DNA from: Seriola aureovittata | Lineage: Eukaryota > Chordata > Actinopteri > Carangiformes > Carangidae | Length of the DNA: 64,000 nt | Direction: 5' to 3' | Assembly: GCF_021018895.1 (NCBI RefSeq) | Contig: NC_079379.1 | Location: 22,939,776-23,003,775 of the forward strand | Shown here: positions 37,020-50,100 of the stretch, in pieces | Position numbering within the stretch: the stretch's first letter is position 1 | Layout: the number at the start of each line of letters is the position of its first letter | Translations under genes and position numbers: made by a program | The notes under the pieces: generated by a model | The model's input: the letters and a program-made list of their open reading frames with translations, nothing else | What the model was told of the DNA's origin: nothing | Database searches by the model: none

Positions 37020-37470
37020 AGTGTTGCATCCAAAGCCTTCGCCATGGCAACAACAGCCCAATGGTGGAAGTGGTGCTGCAATATCTACCTTCCTGATTTA
37101 CAGCATTGAATATCGACAAGAACATGTCTTTGCAGAATTTTATGATGTCACAGTGAAGTTGACCTTTGACCCCTTTGTATATAAAATGTCATCACTAAAT
37201 TTTATCCTTATAGACGTTTGAGTGAAATTGTGTCATAATTAGTGTATGGATTGGTGAGTTATGGCCAAAAAAAACCTGTCTTGTGAGGTCACTGTGACCT
37301 TTGACCTTTGACCACAAAAATCTAATCAGGTCATCCTTGTGAATGTTTGTGTCAAATTGGAAGAAAATCCCATGTGGTCTTGAGATATCACATTCAAGAG
37401 GCCACAACCACGTTTTGTGAGGACACAGTGATCCTTTGACCTTTGACCTTTGACCACCAAAATCAAATTT
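37020..37470 (+). repeat. ERE/DR1-bearing dispersed repeat, copy C
   Basis: The best preserved of three copies. Blocks: CCTGATTTACAGCATTGAATA, TATGATGTCACAGTGAAGTTGACC, TATAAAATGTCATCACTAAA and GAAATTGTGTCATAATTAGTG. Two internal modules then start at GTGAGG and run into CTTTGACCTTTGACCAC (37283 and 37417). It carries one perfect oestrogen-type palindrome and three DR1 clusters. Confidence 0.85.
37286..37314. promoter_or_regulatory. Perfect ERE fused to triple DR1 half-sites
   Basis: AGGTCACTGTGACCT (37286-37300) is the consensus oestrogen response element. Its right half-site is also the first of three TGACCT/TGACCA half-sites at 1-bp spacing (37295-37314), i.e. DR1 pairs on the minus strand. 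Further DR1 pairs are at 37160-37172 and 37437-37456. Sequence evidence only. Confidence 0.5.
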
Positions 37471-37656
37471 TTCTCCATGATAAAGGGCTTTTGTTTTAGA
37501 AGTTCACAATGCATTATGTGAATTCATCATTGTCACTAATCAGATCAGTGTTTTAACTAACCCAAACCCACCGAGGCTGGGCGCTATTTCAAGAGACAAC
37601 TCCTGTGGGTCGCATCAGAGGGTGTGCGGTTGTTCGGGTTGGAGGAGTTGAACCCA

Positions 37657-37700
37657 TGATGATGATGATGATAATAATAATAATAATAATAATAATAATG
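37657..37700 (+). repeat. (GAT)n(AAT)n microsatellite
   Basis: ATG/GAT units change to AAT units without a break. Confidence 0.95.
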
Positions 37701-37704
37701 CTGT

Positions 37705-38960
37705 TGCACATAGACAGTCACTGAGCTCATGAACTTAAACAGAACTTACAGGCTGGAACACAGTCAGAAGCCGGGCTGTAATCGTATGAACAGTGTTGTG
37801 ATTGTTGTGACTACAGGGTCAGTGACCACGAATCTTTAAACTGAACTGAAGGAAACATTTCAAATGAGCAAAGCCATTTGTTATTTCCACCTACACATCA
37901 GCGCTTGTCATTGACACAGAATCCCTCAGATCTTTTTTTTTTTTTTCTTTCTCTTTTTACACACATTTCCTCTCACTTCAATTACGAAAGGCTTGTAAAC
38001 TTGTGCAAACTTTCTGCGATTTAACCTTTTTGAATTTTGTGTGATCAATTGTTGAGTAATGGCGTCCACATCCAGTATTCACCAGAGGCCGTTCTTGTAA
38101 TTTATTGTATTACCCTTTTCAAAGTTCATTTCACACACTGAGCTACATGTACAGCTGAGCTTACGCCTTACAGAGCCTCACAGCCGCCGGGATTCTTGGG
38201 TGTAAGCTTTTGTTCTACAGAGGCTCATAGGAATTACTTTTTCAGCAGTAAACGCTTGTTCCTTCGTGTTACTGTAAATCCACTGAAAAGCACTATGCGG
38301 TACAGTAGCGCTCCACACAAAGTCTTTGGGACTTGCTTCTCTTTGTGAAACCATTTAGTGTTGCAGCAGGGGTCTGATTTAACCAGCTGATTGCACAAAT
38401 GATTTTACACTCCATTAAGCTCACAGTGTGATCACTGCTGGAAGCGAAGGGTCTTTCAAGAGAAAAAAGGGTCACTTTCTCTTTACCAGATGCTAAGTAG
38501 CCTGTAAACTCTGCTTGAAGCCATTGAAGTTGTGTCTTGCTGAAAGTAGAAAGGCTGAGCTCTTGCAGCTAGACCATTTGCTAACTATGGAAACATCCTG
38601 TCTGACTGGGCCTTCAGATGCAACGCAAAGCTTATTCCTGCCTTGCTTTACTGACAGTGTTTTTGACATCGGTGCTTTCCAATAAACCAACAACAGAGAC
38701 ATTAGCTGTAGCTACTGTAGCTCGCCGTCTGATCTCAACACTTACCAGGAACTCCACGCTCTCTATTGACTTTCTCTCCCTTTTACACACTGTATGTTTA
38801 TAATGTTGTAACTCCCCATAAAACTACAACCAGACCATGTTGTTATGTGTGTTTATATTCAGGAGCACAACAAAGAAGGGAGGTCCACACGGTAACCAAA
38901 CAAACAAATACGTTAATTAAGGATATCGCAACCCAACCTAAGCAAACTGGAATATAAGAA
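37705..38960. other. Intergenic, no gene seen
   Basis: Small frames only; no domain or clear repeat recognised. Confidence 0.5.
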
Positions 38961-39002
38961 GTCAGCAGTGTAGTGGGGGCAGACAATCAGGAAGAACCTG
39001 GA

Positions 39003-39220
39003 AAAAAGCCGCTTGAGAAATTGCATCGGCCATTACTTTTTCCTGACCTTTTAATGTGACGCACATCAAGTGTATGAGGCTGAAGAAACAGTAACCAAGT
39101 CTCTGGTTGCCATTTTGCATAGACAGGAAAGTCATAGGGTTGCAATCTGTGTAAATTATTCCTGGCAGTGAATAATTCACTGAATAATTCAACTGGTGCT
39201 GATTGAACTTCATTAAACGT
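39003..39220 (-). pseudogene. Ty3/Gypsy RNase H fragment
   Basis: Within a minus-strand open frame (38962-39504) the words KFNQHQLNYSV, IIYTDCNPMTFLSMQNGNQRL and LKGQEKVMADAISQA follow one another. They match the RNase H domain of Ty3/Gypsy pol: FN.H..NYS, YTDHNPLTFL, NQRL and the GKENVMADALSRA end. The usual stretch between NYS and YTD is shortened and the catalytic wording is changed (TDC for TDH). No RT, integrase or LTR is recognisable nearby. It is a dead fragment, and the longer frame around it is not a gene. Confidence 0.85.
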
Positions 39221-40091
39221 CTTAATGTACTAATTGGTGAGTTTGGCCCATATACTTCCACATCTGGGTGGAGTCCAGCTGTGACAGTGGTGTCAATCTT
39301 TTCATCTTTCTTGACAAGAAAACAAATAATCACACTCCCCCAAAATGTTGAACTGTTCCTTTTTACGACTAATACTATGCCGAGCAGGAAACGAGCCTGT
39401 CCATGTTCAAGCAGAATTTTAATCAAGAGCTGCGAATGAGTATTAAAAGTGTGTAACTGGTTGAAGGTGAAACACTGTAATTGGTGGCGTCGCACAGTTC
39501 CCAAGACCTTTGTTTAACATTGCTCGTTCACCAGGGCTGGAGTGAGAATTAAAATGAGCCCAGGACTCATGAGTCAGACTGGACCGACCGAAAACTCATC
39601 TGCAGTCACAACCATCACACACACATCTCCTGTCACACTTTACAAGAGACATGCAGTAAACAGAGCTTAAATTAACTCGGATGATCTGTGGATCAATAGC
39701 TGAAATATTAACACCTGCACATGAATTATGTTTATATAATTTCATGTTATATAATAGTCTCATTTACACGATTCGATCACAGATTTGATTTGAAATTTCA
39801 TTCGTGTAGTTTATGAGGAAAAACTAAGTCCATAACTACAACAACAAAATAGCTAGAGTCGCAAAAATAACCATGACAGACATATTTGAATTTTTGTGTT
39901 TTTTTCTTTCTTCTCTCTATCGCTGTAATAAAATCCTGTATCTGAGCTGATCACAGTAATTTAATTAGCATATATTTTTATGAAGCCAAAGCAGAAAACG
40001 AAACATTAACCTCCTAAACTCTGACAAACTTCCCGTTCTGCCCACCGCATATGCTGTAAAACCTGACTGCTGTTCATCCTGGACTATGGCC

Positions 40092-40406
40092 CTGAACCCA
40101 CCCTGGCCCCAACATCCGTGTCAGCTGATCCGACCACAGGTGGTCAGCTCTAAGTTCAGGTGTGAACGCACCAAGACACACTGAGGAACGCGTTTGAGAG
40201 CCGACATTAGGAGGTGGTCTGGTCCACATGTGGTCACATTCATCTAGCAGTGTGAACGTCCTGGTCCAGGTTGAGGGACCGACTACTCTACTACCGATAA
40301 CAGGTGGTGACTCAAGACGCAGGTGGAGACGCATTTTAAAGCCAGGTGTGAACTGACCACCTGTGATCGGATCACTGAGGACGCATGTTGGTGCCAGGTC
40401 TGAACA
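40092..40406. mobile_element. Fold-back MITE with about 55-bp inverted ends
   Basis: The left end CCAACATCCGTGTCAGCTGATCCGACCACAGG (40108-40140, split by small changes) is the reverse complement of the right end CTGTGATCGGATCACTGAGGACGCATGTTGG (40361-40391). TGGTCAG / CTGACCA lie inside. The arms extend to about 40092 and 40406. The 200-bp interior (GTGAACG, CAGGTGGTGACTC words) has no coding potential. Confidence 0.75.
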
Positions 40407-40670
40407 GATGCACGACTCTTTGAAGCAATGTGGATTTTCTGCTTTTTCAGACGGACCTTTTTATGTTTTGTTGTTCTTTTAATTTGTTGTTTCATGTAAA
40501 ACAAATCAGCGACAGTCCACTGCTGCCTCAGTGATTAAACCATGATGAAGATACAGACACATCAACGCTACGCAGGTGGGCGGAGCATGGGCAACCGAAC
40601 AGAACGCTGAAGCTGAGGAGAGAGACGTGAGGGCTCCACTGGGCTGATCAGCACGACACGGCCACATTTA

Positions 40671-40690
40671 TCTCTCTCTCTCTCTCTCTC
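40671..40690 (+). repeat. (CT)10 microsatellite
   Basis: Perfect TC run. Confidence 0.9.
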
Positions 40691-40853
40691 ATTTTTTATT
40701 TTTTATTTTCTTATTTTTTTCCACATTGAGACACATGCCCAATTTGAGGAGGCCCATTGGGAAAAGTCCCAGTTTCCCCAATGGCCACTCTGGCGTTGTA
40801 GCTCACCTCATGCACCCACATCAGCAGAAACTGCATTTATGAATTATGAAAAC

Positions 40854-40854
40854 A

Positions 40855-40887
<33 letters not shown>
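40854..40887 (+). repeat. (CA)n microsatellite
   Basis: About 16 CA units. Confidence 0.95.
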
Positions 40888-40889
<2 letters not shown>

Positions 40890-40890
<1 letters not shown>

Positions 40891-43270
40891 AAGGCTTCCT
40901 GGCTGGATGCAGAGCCAACAACTATTCACCATCATCCTCATTAAAAACGATATCCAGGGCATTTTCTCTTTTTTTTTTTTTTAAAAAGCAAGATGGGAAC
41001 CGAAGAATGACTTAAGTTATTGTATACCCCACTGACTGCATCAGAAACCTCACAAGAGACGGAGAGAGTCTGCACTTAAACTCCATGGCTGAGTGATTTA
41101 AAAAAAAAATTTTTTTGTCAGGAATATACCCAAAACACAGAGCAGAAATATTCGTCTCCTGAAAGAGAATCTGTGAAAGGAAAGCAAATTAATGAGCAGT
41201 TTCTGGTTTCTATAGTCGATGCTCAGCCTGATTTTAAACATGAGAAAATCGCAGGTAAACTCATAAAGCAGGACCGGTGCAGCCACAGGGATGTCTCATT
41301 AGCTAGAGTGTGTATGAGACAAAATCTGCTCCAAAATCTGACTGTGTGCCGCCCAGAGGGCTGTAATATCAAAGGCAGAGGTGTGCTCTCATTAGAGGGA
41401 GGAGGTCACACAGTAAAGTTCGTCATGCTGTGCGACTTCCTGAAACCTTGTGAGGACAAGTGGCCAAAAAAAAAGAGAGCAATCACCGTGAGGCTCACAA
41501 GAAGTTAAACACTAACAGGGAGCAAGCCAATCAAACCCAGTGCAAGTAGCACATATCAAATATTAAGTTGTGCCCGGAGGGGAGAGGGTGACGTCCGACT
41601 CCACTGCGCTCAGAGAACACTGTCTGCAGTCCAGCCGTGCATTCAGTATTCAAAGGCAATCTGATTTTTAAAGTAATCTTAATTTGATTAGGGTTCGGAG
41701 TAATGGAAACGCGGAATAGAGACGCCATGAATACTGCAGGAAACAAGTTTCACTGACGCCGTGACATTATTTTACGATGCAAGTAGATGAGAGTCAAAGT
41801 GAGCCGGTGTTGGGATAATTCATCTGAAGAGAAAATCTCCAAATCTTGAATGAATGAAATTTCTCAAGAGTGCGCACACAAGAGGAATAATAATTCAGTC
41901 TTTTCATTTTTTTCTCCTTAATGTGCTGCTTCAAGGAAAATCTTCTTTTTTTTTTTTTCTAACAACTTGGATCTCATTTATGCATCATAGTTCTGGCTGT
42001 CATTCAGTCCATGACCACAGCAATTACTGAGGAGGAGGGATGCAGCCACATTGCTACAACCACATCCAACAGTGCTTGAAGGTAAAAAGCAAAAGTGAGT
42101 GCAAATCGAATATTAGTCATATATTTCTTGCGTGAAACCTTGTGTGTGCAGCCGTGGTAAGTACAGTAGAGCAATGCTATTTCATGTGGCTGTGAGGCTG
42201 TGTTTAGTCACACCGGTGCTGCGAGGTGAACGCTAACATCAGTACGCCAAAGCCACATGCAGATCGGCTTTAGCTCTGTGGGAAGAAATGCAGCTCTACC
42301 ATTCGTTTGAATTTGTTTTTTTGCCTCAGAATATTTTTTTTGTAATTTTTAAATCATTATCAAGATTGTTTTGAAGGTTTTTTGAAACATCTGGCCGACA
42401 CCAGTCCCCCCTCAAGTTATCTAGCAAACATTAAGTCGCGTAATCGAAAGCTTTATTTTACATCAACCTGCAAGAGGACGAGCAGCCGACACGATCTGCC
42501 CCCCCCGACCGCCTACAGTACAGAGAAATCAACAGTGCCAGCGGAGAAAAGCCCGCTGACAGACTGGCAAGCGCTGAACAGCTGAGACAACTGGTGGAGC
42601 CAGTTGCCCGGTAACTACAGGTCGTCTCCAGGGAAACCAAACACCCCCCACCTCCAGAGTCCTACTGTGAAGAAGTTCCCAGCTTGTGGCACCAACTACT
42701 GCAGGATCTGACCAGCTACAGCAGAACTCACAGTAGGCTGAACTTAACTCTGCTCGTGACCGGGTTCAAGTCGAGGTTAAGTAATATCATGATCATCAAA
42801 TTTCTCTGTAGAATTGGTATTAAACAGTTTTTATTATTAGCTATTGATTTAAACTGTTCCTTTGCTCCACTGTTCATGTTACCGTGTATAAGTAGTTAAT
42901 ACATTCTACATTTAATTGTTGTGCTTGAGAAGTCACAGCTTCTGATATTATATTGATTGGCTTCATCGTATTAATCTGCTCTAATTCCTTATTCGGAGGT
43001 GGAGCCCCATAAAGGAGCGCATGTGAACGAGTCCATAGAAAGGCCACACAGAGGACTGAAGCTGAAGCTGCTGCTGAGGTTTCTGTTCCCGGCTGACAGG
43101 AAGTGGAACCTGACGTGTTCTTCTGCTGTTGTCGTCGTCCATCCACCTCGAGGTTCGACATGTCGTTCCTTCTGATGCTTCTCTGCTCACCCACAGCTGG
43201 TTGGGTGGTTATCAGTGTTGACCGTACCTTTTACTGTCAGTCAGTGCAAACCAGTGTGGTCATGCTCCTC
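40890..43270. other. Intergenic, no gene seen
   Basis: Frames at 41173-41508 and 42382-42640 are open but show no known domain and overlap frames on the other strand. Confidence 0.45.
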
Positions 43271-43274
43271 TGAC

Positions 43275-43324
<50 letters not shown>
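43275..43324 (+). repeat. (CT)n microsatellite
   Basis: CT run with one TTT interruption. Confidence 0.95.
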
Positions 43325-43327
<3 letters not shown>

Positions 43328-44444
43328 GAGCTGCTGCTCACTGGAGGTTTTTTATTCTTTTCGTTCTGCCTAAAATCCCAGGAGATCCACAGTTTATTTC
43401 CAATTAGTTGAAGATCATTTCCCCCCCGATTCTAAAGTTTACATTACCTGAAGTGCCTATTTCACCAGGTAAATGACTGAGAGATTGTTTATTGTAACAA
43501 AGCTAATTCTAATTTTAACATTCAAAGAAGGGACTTCATCAAAGAAATCATAAATTATTCTTAGTTTATCCTGAAACAGCAGACGGCCGCTCTGCATGCA
43601 GATGTAATTTTAAAACATTTGGGGATTACAAAAGTTTAATTAAACAAGACAATGGTGGAAAATGGTTTTATTTGAGTCTGATAAACTTCCATTGTGTCTT
43701 GTGTTCATGTTAAGAGCCTGAGTTAGAATCAGGACATCAAATGACTTTCTTAATTATAAAATTAAGCTTGACAGGAGATGCGATGAATGAAGTTGTTCTC
43801 TTTGCATACAGAGGTGTGTTTGTATTGCAGCCAGTTAATTACTTGAAGATTCTCACATTCAACTGAATTACAAGTTTTTTATTTTACTGAGAGTTTCATC
43901 AGCAGGAATGAACACAACTTTATTGCTGCTGTCAAAGTTCACAGCTTCGGTGAATGAATATTACTTTGCTGAAGCTGCCTTTGGCTACAAATGCTTCTTT
44001 TTTTCTCCCTTCAGAGGAGGAATAAAATAAATAACGCTCGGGTTGAGACAGATGCCAGCTACAGGCTAGATTTACCCTGGGTTATCCCTGCCACCTGCAC
44101 CACTTGATGTCTGTTCCAAGAAGGTCTCTGTGTCTTCTGCACTCGTAGGTGGGGGATGAGACAGACTGCGTCCAGGCCTGCCAAGCCAGTGGCATGAGTG
44201 CTGGATACCCTGCCAAGGCTTGGACGACCCCCCCCGTTCATTCAAATTTAAACACATAATCGTCCCAGTAAGAAACAGAGTTGAAAGGGATGTTTCATCT
44301 TGCAAAGATGAAACAGAAATTGATAAAGAAGAGAAAAAAGTTCATTAAATATATATTAAAATTTTTTTTTAAAAGGGACAAAATAAAACATTTTTCAGAA
44401 ATATTGTGGTTACATAAAAAGTTTTTTGATTTACTTTTTAGCCA

Positions 44445-44560
44445 CACTATTAAACTGAAATATCTCAGCAACTATTGGATGGATTTCAATGAAATTTTTG
44501 CAGACATTCATGGTCCCCAGAGAATAAACACTATGGCTTTTTGTGTCACTGGGAGACATT
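44445..44560 (-). repeat. Dispersed fish repeat fragment, 7070-7370 family
   Basis: CTGAAATATCTCAGCAACTATTGGATGG, then GCAGACATTCATGGTCCCCAG is the reverse complement of the family's ATATTTCAG and CATGAATGTC blocks. Confidence 0.65.
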
Positions 44561-44564
44561 TACA

Positions 44565-46905
44565 TCTACACACAATTACAATTTGAGGTCAAGTATTTTG
44601 ATTTAAAGCTATATTATACTTTATATTTTTACATTTACTAGTCACTTTTCATATTACGACTCTACATTAAAAACTTGATAAACTTATAATATTTATTATA
44701 TTTCATAAAGATCTATAGTGTCACATGAGCTGTTAGCGGTAATTCCCCCTCTTAACAGAGATGATGTAGATGATTTACTTGAATTAAAGTGTTAAACTTT
44801 AAAGAGAAAAGTTCGAAATATCAATAGATTCTCGTGCAGCAGTAGTCTCCCTGTCAGTAATGAGACAAGGTGAATTAAAAGCTATCCTGTAACTCCAGTT
44901 CAATAAGTGTGTGTGTGTCTCAACATCGCTGTATACTGCAAATCCCAGTTACCATGGAGACGATAATTAAAGCATAATTAAAGCTGGTCACATACAGTAC
45001 ATCCGTCTAGTGTTGTGGCGGTGCTACCTGTGGGTGAAATCTGATGCCTGGACTATAAATCAAACCTGCCACCGCGGGCTTCCACAGCAGCTTTCATCAG
45101 CACAAACCCAGCTTGAGTTTTGTTATTCACCCGGCACAACAGCTGGCTGCCAGAGGTTGGAGGGCAGTGTTTTTAAATGGACAATAATCTGATGGGAGAA
45201 TTCTGCAGTGCACATTTCTCCAGCCAAACAGCATCTGTTTCAAACAGCATCTGTGCTCCAACCAGATTTCCTCCCGGGGGGGGCGAAACACTGAGCAGCG
45301 ACTATTGATGTGACCACAGTGGACTTTTTCGCTCTCTCAGTCACACTTCCTTAAGCAGCGAGTCCCGCCCTTGGTCTATAGCGCTTTCTTCTTCTTTCAG
45401 TCACTCCCCCCTCCCTCTCAGCTAAAAAGAAACAAAGGCAAAATGCAGAACCAAACATATTTACACACCATAATTGCTCTCAGGCACTTATAAAAATACT
45501 ATTTAAGAAAAGCTGTTAGGGTTGATAATGTTCTCTCTCATAAACCAAGCCAACCAAGACACCTGCCTAATTGGCTCTATTACTGATTAGAGAGCAACCT
45601 GCTCACCGCTGATGCTTATTTAGCCAAATCAATCCCCATCCCACACACACACAGCCTCCTCTCTCTGGGTTTTTTTTTTTTGTATTTTATTCTAGTCCTT
45701 CCACCAGCAAAGTAATATGATGCCACACATAAATCAAAGCTGCACCGTCTGTTGCCTTCAGGTGCATCAACAACGGGAATGTGCTCTGTGTTTTCTTTGT
45801 GTATTCGCAACATCAAACGCACCTCGAAGCACTCCTGTTACCAACAATTACATCACTTTCAGGAGCACAAATATTTCAGTGTTGCTGCTGATTGATTCTT
45901 TTATTCCAGCAGCGAGCTGACACGCTGCTATAAAACAGAATGGAATAAAACTCTGTGTACTTGTGTACATGAGCCCCTCTCCCCAGTCAATGGCGGAGCA
46001 GACTGAGCGCCAACAGTTGTTCTTCCGAGCTCCAACTCTCTGCCTTTGAAATGAGGATAAACATTGTTTTACCAACTTTCCAGGAAGGCAAAATGATACG
46101 CCAGGGAGATAAAGTTAAAGTTAAGGCGCAACCGTCCTCGAGCTGTAAATACAGCATGTCTGCAAATCCTATAGCCCCTCGCTACGTCACCCACGCCATC
46201 AATCACCACGTAGCTTCACTGCAGTCAACAAGTTGATAGAAAAAAAAATAGGGAACAACATGTACGGGAGAGTTTTGGATTTATTTTCCATTTTGTCCTT
46301 CACAGTGCCTCCAACTCATCTCTTTCGTAGACAATTTCGAGCTCCAGCAGTGGAGTGGCTTCATGAGACAGAGGCAGTTGACGAAAAAAAACAATATTGT
46401 TGTTTTTCTCTCTCTGACTTTGATTTACCTCTGTTTACAACCCTCCCCGTCTCATCACTTTTACTTTATTGACACACACAAACACCCTCTCTGCACAGTA
46501 GGGGTGTGAGGCCAAGTTTATAACTATGTTTATGTCGCAAAAATATCGGTTTTCATTCCCGTGTCCATATTTATATTTATATTGCATATTGCTTCAGTTG
46601 TTTCCTCATATTTATATTTATACGTTTAGCGACCTTCCAACATTATGACATGGCCTGTGTGGAAATTAGTTGTGGAAATCAAACAAGACTAGAATAGCAC
46701 TGTGCCATATTTCTTTATTTTTCTTTAAACCTGCAATAACTAATTTTTGTGCCACTTGGGCAGCGGACAGAAGCTGCAAATGCAACGTTAACATGTTAGA
46801 TTTTTTTAAACTAATATGGTAAATTTGTTGGCTAACCATTGCAGATTTACACATGGAGCAACATTGGGATGAATTTAATGAATGTAAGACCAACATTCAC
46901 CCTCC
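44565..46905. other. Intergenic, no gene seen
   Basis: Only short frames; no domain, no clear repeat. Confidence 0.5.
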
Positions 46906-46913
46906 TCCTCCTA

Positions 46914-47153
46914 ACTACTGTTGCTGCTAACCTTGTACACTGCTGTTGCTAACTGCTATTGCTAACTTTCTACACTACTGTTGCTAACTGCTATTGCTAA
47001 CTTTCTACACTACTGTTGGGACCTGCTATTGCTAACTTTGTACACTGCTGTTGCTAACTGTTGCTGCTGACTTTGTACACTGCTGTTGCTAACTGTTGCT
47101 GCTGACTTTGTACACTGCTGTTGCTAACCACTGTTGCTTACTATTGCTGCTAG
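46914..47153 (+). repeat. Minisatellite, about 35-bp unit, six to seven copies
   Basis: The unit contains ACTGTTGCTAACTG, CTATTGCTAACTTT and CTACACT. Units alternate GCTATTGCTAAC and GTTGCTGCTGAC versions. The ends decay into ACTGTTGCTTACTATTGC. Confidence 0.92.
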
Positions 47154-47159
47154 TGAGAC

Positions 47160-50100
47160 TGGTGAGACTGAACCGAAACAGTAAAGTTGGTGAAAGAAAT
47201 CTAAAATGCTCCATAGAACTGAAGGGAAAAATCTGTCTGTGACCTGCTTCAAAAAAATAAATAGTATTACAATATATTGGTTATAGATGTTTTAAAGCTG
47301 GAGGGTCTGTAGGCTACAAAGGAAGCTCAATACAAAATACAGAAACAAAATCAAAATATACAAAGAAAATCTTGACAAAAACCTGAAATACTGTCTTTTC
47401 CATTCTGCATACACTTTTGAGACGGTCTCTAAGGTTAGCTCTTCAGTTTCCTCACTGTCTTACCAAGGTGTCAGACTTTAATACTGGATTATGAAGTAAC
47501 AATCTTTTTCTTGCCCAGCTGAACAAATCTGGTGGAGACTAGTGCAATTATATAGAATGAACCTTGCCGAATGATAGAATAGAAAACCAAGCTAACAAAC
47601 TTTCTACATCTTTGTGTTTTTAGTTTATAATGTATTTGTTCACATTCTGACAACTGCACCATTAAAAGCCAGGCTGCTTTCACTACCAGCGCTCCCTCTT
47701 TACACTTGTTATTACTACTTACTACTTGATCAAAGGAGCCTTTTCCCTCTGATTCCTAAATGACAAGCAGAAGCAGTCCTCTGTGACCGTTATTTAAAAC
47801 GAATGGCCCCACTGGCTCACAATCTGAAAACTAACGACAGGCTTAAATTAATGTTCTTTGGTTTTCCAGCATCATTTTTGATGCCAAATAATTTTTGAGA
47901 GCATATGTGAGCTTGGCAACGCAATTATCAATAAAGCGAAAGTCTGTGTGCCGATCTGACCAAGAGGGTCAACACCAGAACCCTCAGCAGGGCGGCCGTT
48001 GTGTCAGCTGCAGCCCAGTGGTAAGTGCTGCTGACGGTTATGATTTCCTCTGCCACTTATAGCACCCCAAGTTTTACTCTAACGATCATCAACTCTTTGA
48101 TTCGCCATTTAAATTAAATAAAGAATGTCATGCTTGACACAGAAATAGCACAGAGGATTAAAGTGAAAACATAGTGGCAAAAGATGTGGGGTGATTTGAG
48201 GTGAGGTGAGGTGCTGACAAAAAAAGATATCTACAGTCAGACAATAAAAATAGATTCGGACTTATTGAACCCTGGAGAGCAGAACATGTCCAACACTGCG
48301 GCAGAGTTCAGACAGCAATTTCTCTCTAGAGCTTGTCATTTCCTCAGCTTCAAAGCTTTATATCGGTCCACAGTGGAAAATGTTTCGCACCCCGTCTGCA
48401 AATTTCCCTAAAAGCGCAGATGAAATGATTGAGTCGTAATATTACTTAAACTGCATGATTGATTTTGTCTCAAAACGCAGTCACTCAACTGCGAAGTCCT
48501 GGCATTAGAAAACGGGAGACCAGCAGCACTGACCATATGTTATGGCAAAAAAAAAAAAAAAAAAACCCCAGGTCCCCATAACAAGATCCAGCTCCGCTAA
48601 CATCTTTTTTTTTTTCCCAACATGAAGGGAAACAAGGCTGGAGCTAATGTGTCTGGACATTTCCCTCCTCACCCCTCCATCTGCCCCATCACTGATTAAG
48701 AGGCGTCCAGAAAGCTCCCAGTTGAACAGCATGAGATTCGACACGGAGCAACACATCACCTGTTTCAACACAGGCATGAGTCCAATAGGAGTAATAGGAT
48801 CAAAGTTCATGGTCACCATCAAAGAAAACCATGTGTAGGCTACTTTATATGGAGACAGGGAAAATGGAGCCCAAAAAGATATTAAAACATATTTACATTG
48901 TGTTTCTAATCAAACTTGAAGAAAAAGAAGAAGAAGAAGAGTTTCCTGCTTTTTAATATGAAATTCGTTACATCAAGCTTCCCATATAGTCTCATGGAGA
49001 AAAAAAAAAAAGGGTAATGCTGCATTAATTGCCATACTGGCTGTTGCTTCCATGATGTTCAATAATAGCACATTTTAATTAGATTTTTATTTTAGGACGG
49101 TCTATGTAGGCCAGGCCTGACCACACCCCTGAAAACATGGCTGCTGTTCATGGTCACAATATGGAACATGCAATAGCGAGACACAGTGCTCAAGCAAAAC
49201 ATAGCTCGACTGCATCACTCATATTTTTCTTTTTTGTGGCATTGAAAAAATTTCAAAGAGGAGATATTGTCAATAACTTTCTGAGAAGAGAAGCTTTTTT
49301 TTATTATTATTTTGGATGCACTAAACACAGTTGAATCGCATTGGCTTAATGGAGAGCTGAGCCTTTCATGTTACCTTTAATCTGGGTCCCAAGCAGAATG
49401 GTATAGTGTTGCTTCTTTTAAGATATGATTGTGTAACTTGCTAGTTATGAGTAATATTGGGCTGTTTTATTGTTTCACACTGTAGCACCTTCCTTCTTGA
49501 AAGAGCTGTCAAGATATTGGCTCGGTGATTGATTACCTCCCAGCCCTGTTAACCAATGAGAGGACTGTTCTCTGCCTGGAAGAGGTTATTTAAGTTTTTT
49601 AAAAATGTATGCCGTTATTATTTGAAGAAGAGGCAGTGTGAGTCAAACTGCTAGTCGTTAAAACCTGATCATTAAATTTGCAAAAGGGAATCGTCTGCTC
49701 CAGTATCTTCTTTGGGTTCAGTCGTTTAGAAGTCCATTGAACCGCTTTATTTATTTACTTTTTTTCTTACTTTTATATTCTTATCAACTCCGCTCTTTTC
49801 TCTTCTGCAGTTTGGAAGCTGTGCAGTAGGAAGAATATTTGGGGAAGTTTGAAGTGAGACAATCAAAGTGAACTGTAAAAATGAGGGGGGCAAAGATGGG
49901 AGAAGTAACTACAGGATACATTCAGAAAGGGTTAAATACAGCCAGAGGCTTCAGAGTGAAATTAATTGCCCGTGCTGGAAACCTCTCGTCTTGTGGCCGA
50001 GCTGCCTGCTCTATGTGTCTCCAAACTCTAAATCAGCAAGATCCAAACAGTAAACACGCACCGGCAGCAACAGAACAACACCTGAGCCTTGTTACAACGA

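Noticed and set aside
38962..39504. 180-residue frame as a host gene
   Set aside because: Its only recognisable part is a damaged Gypsy RNase H fragment.
46914..47153. CRISPR-like array
   Set aside because: The repeats are directly adjacent without unique spacers, so it is a minisatellite, and the genome is eukaryotic.
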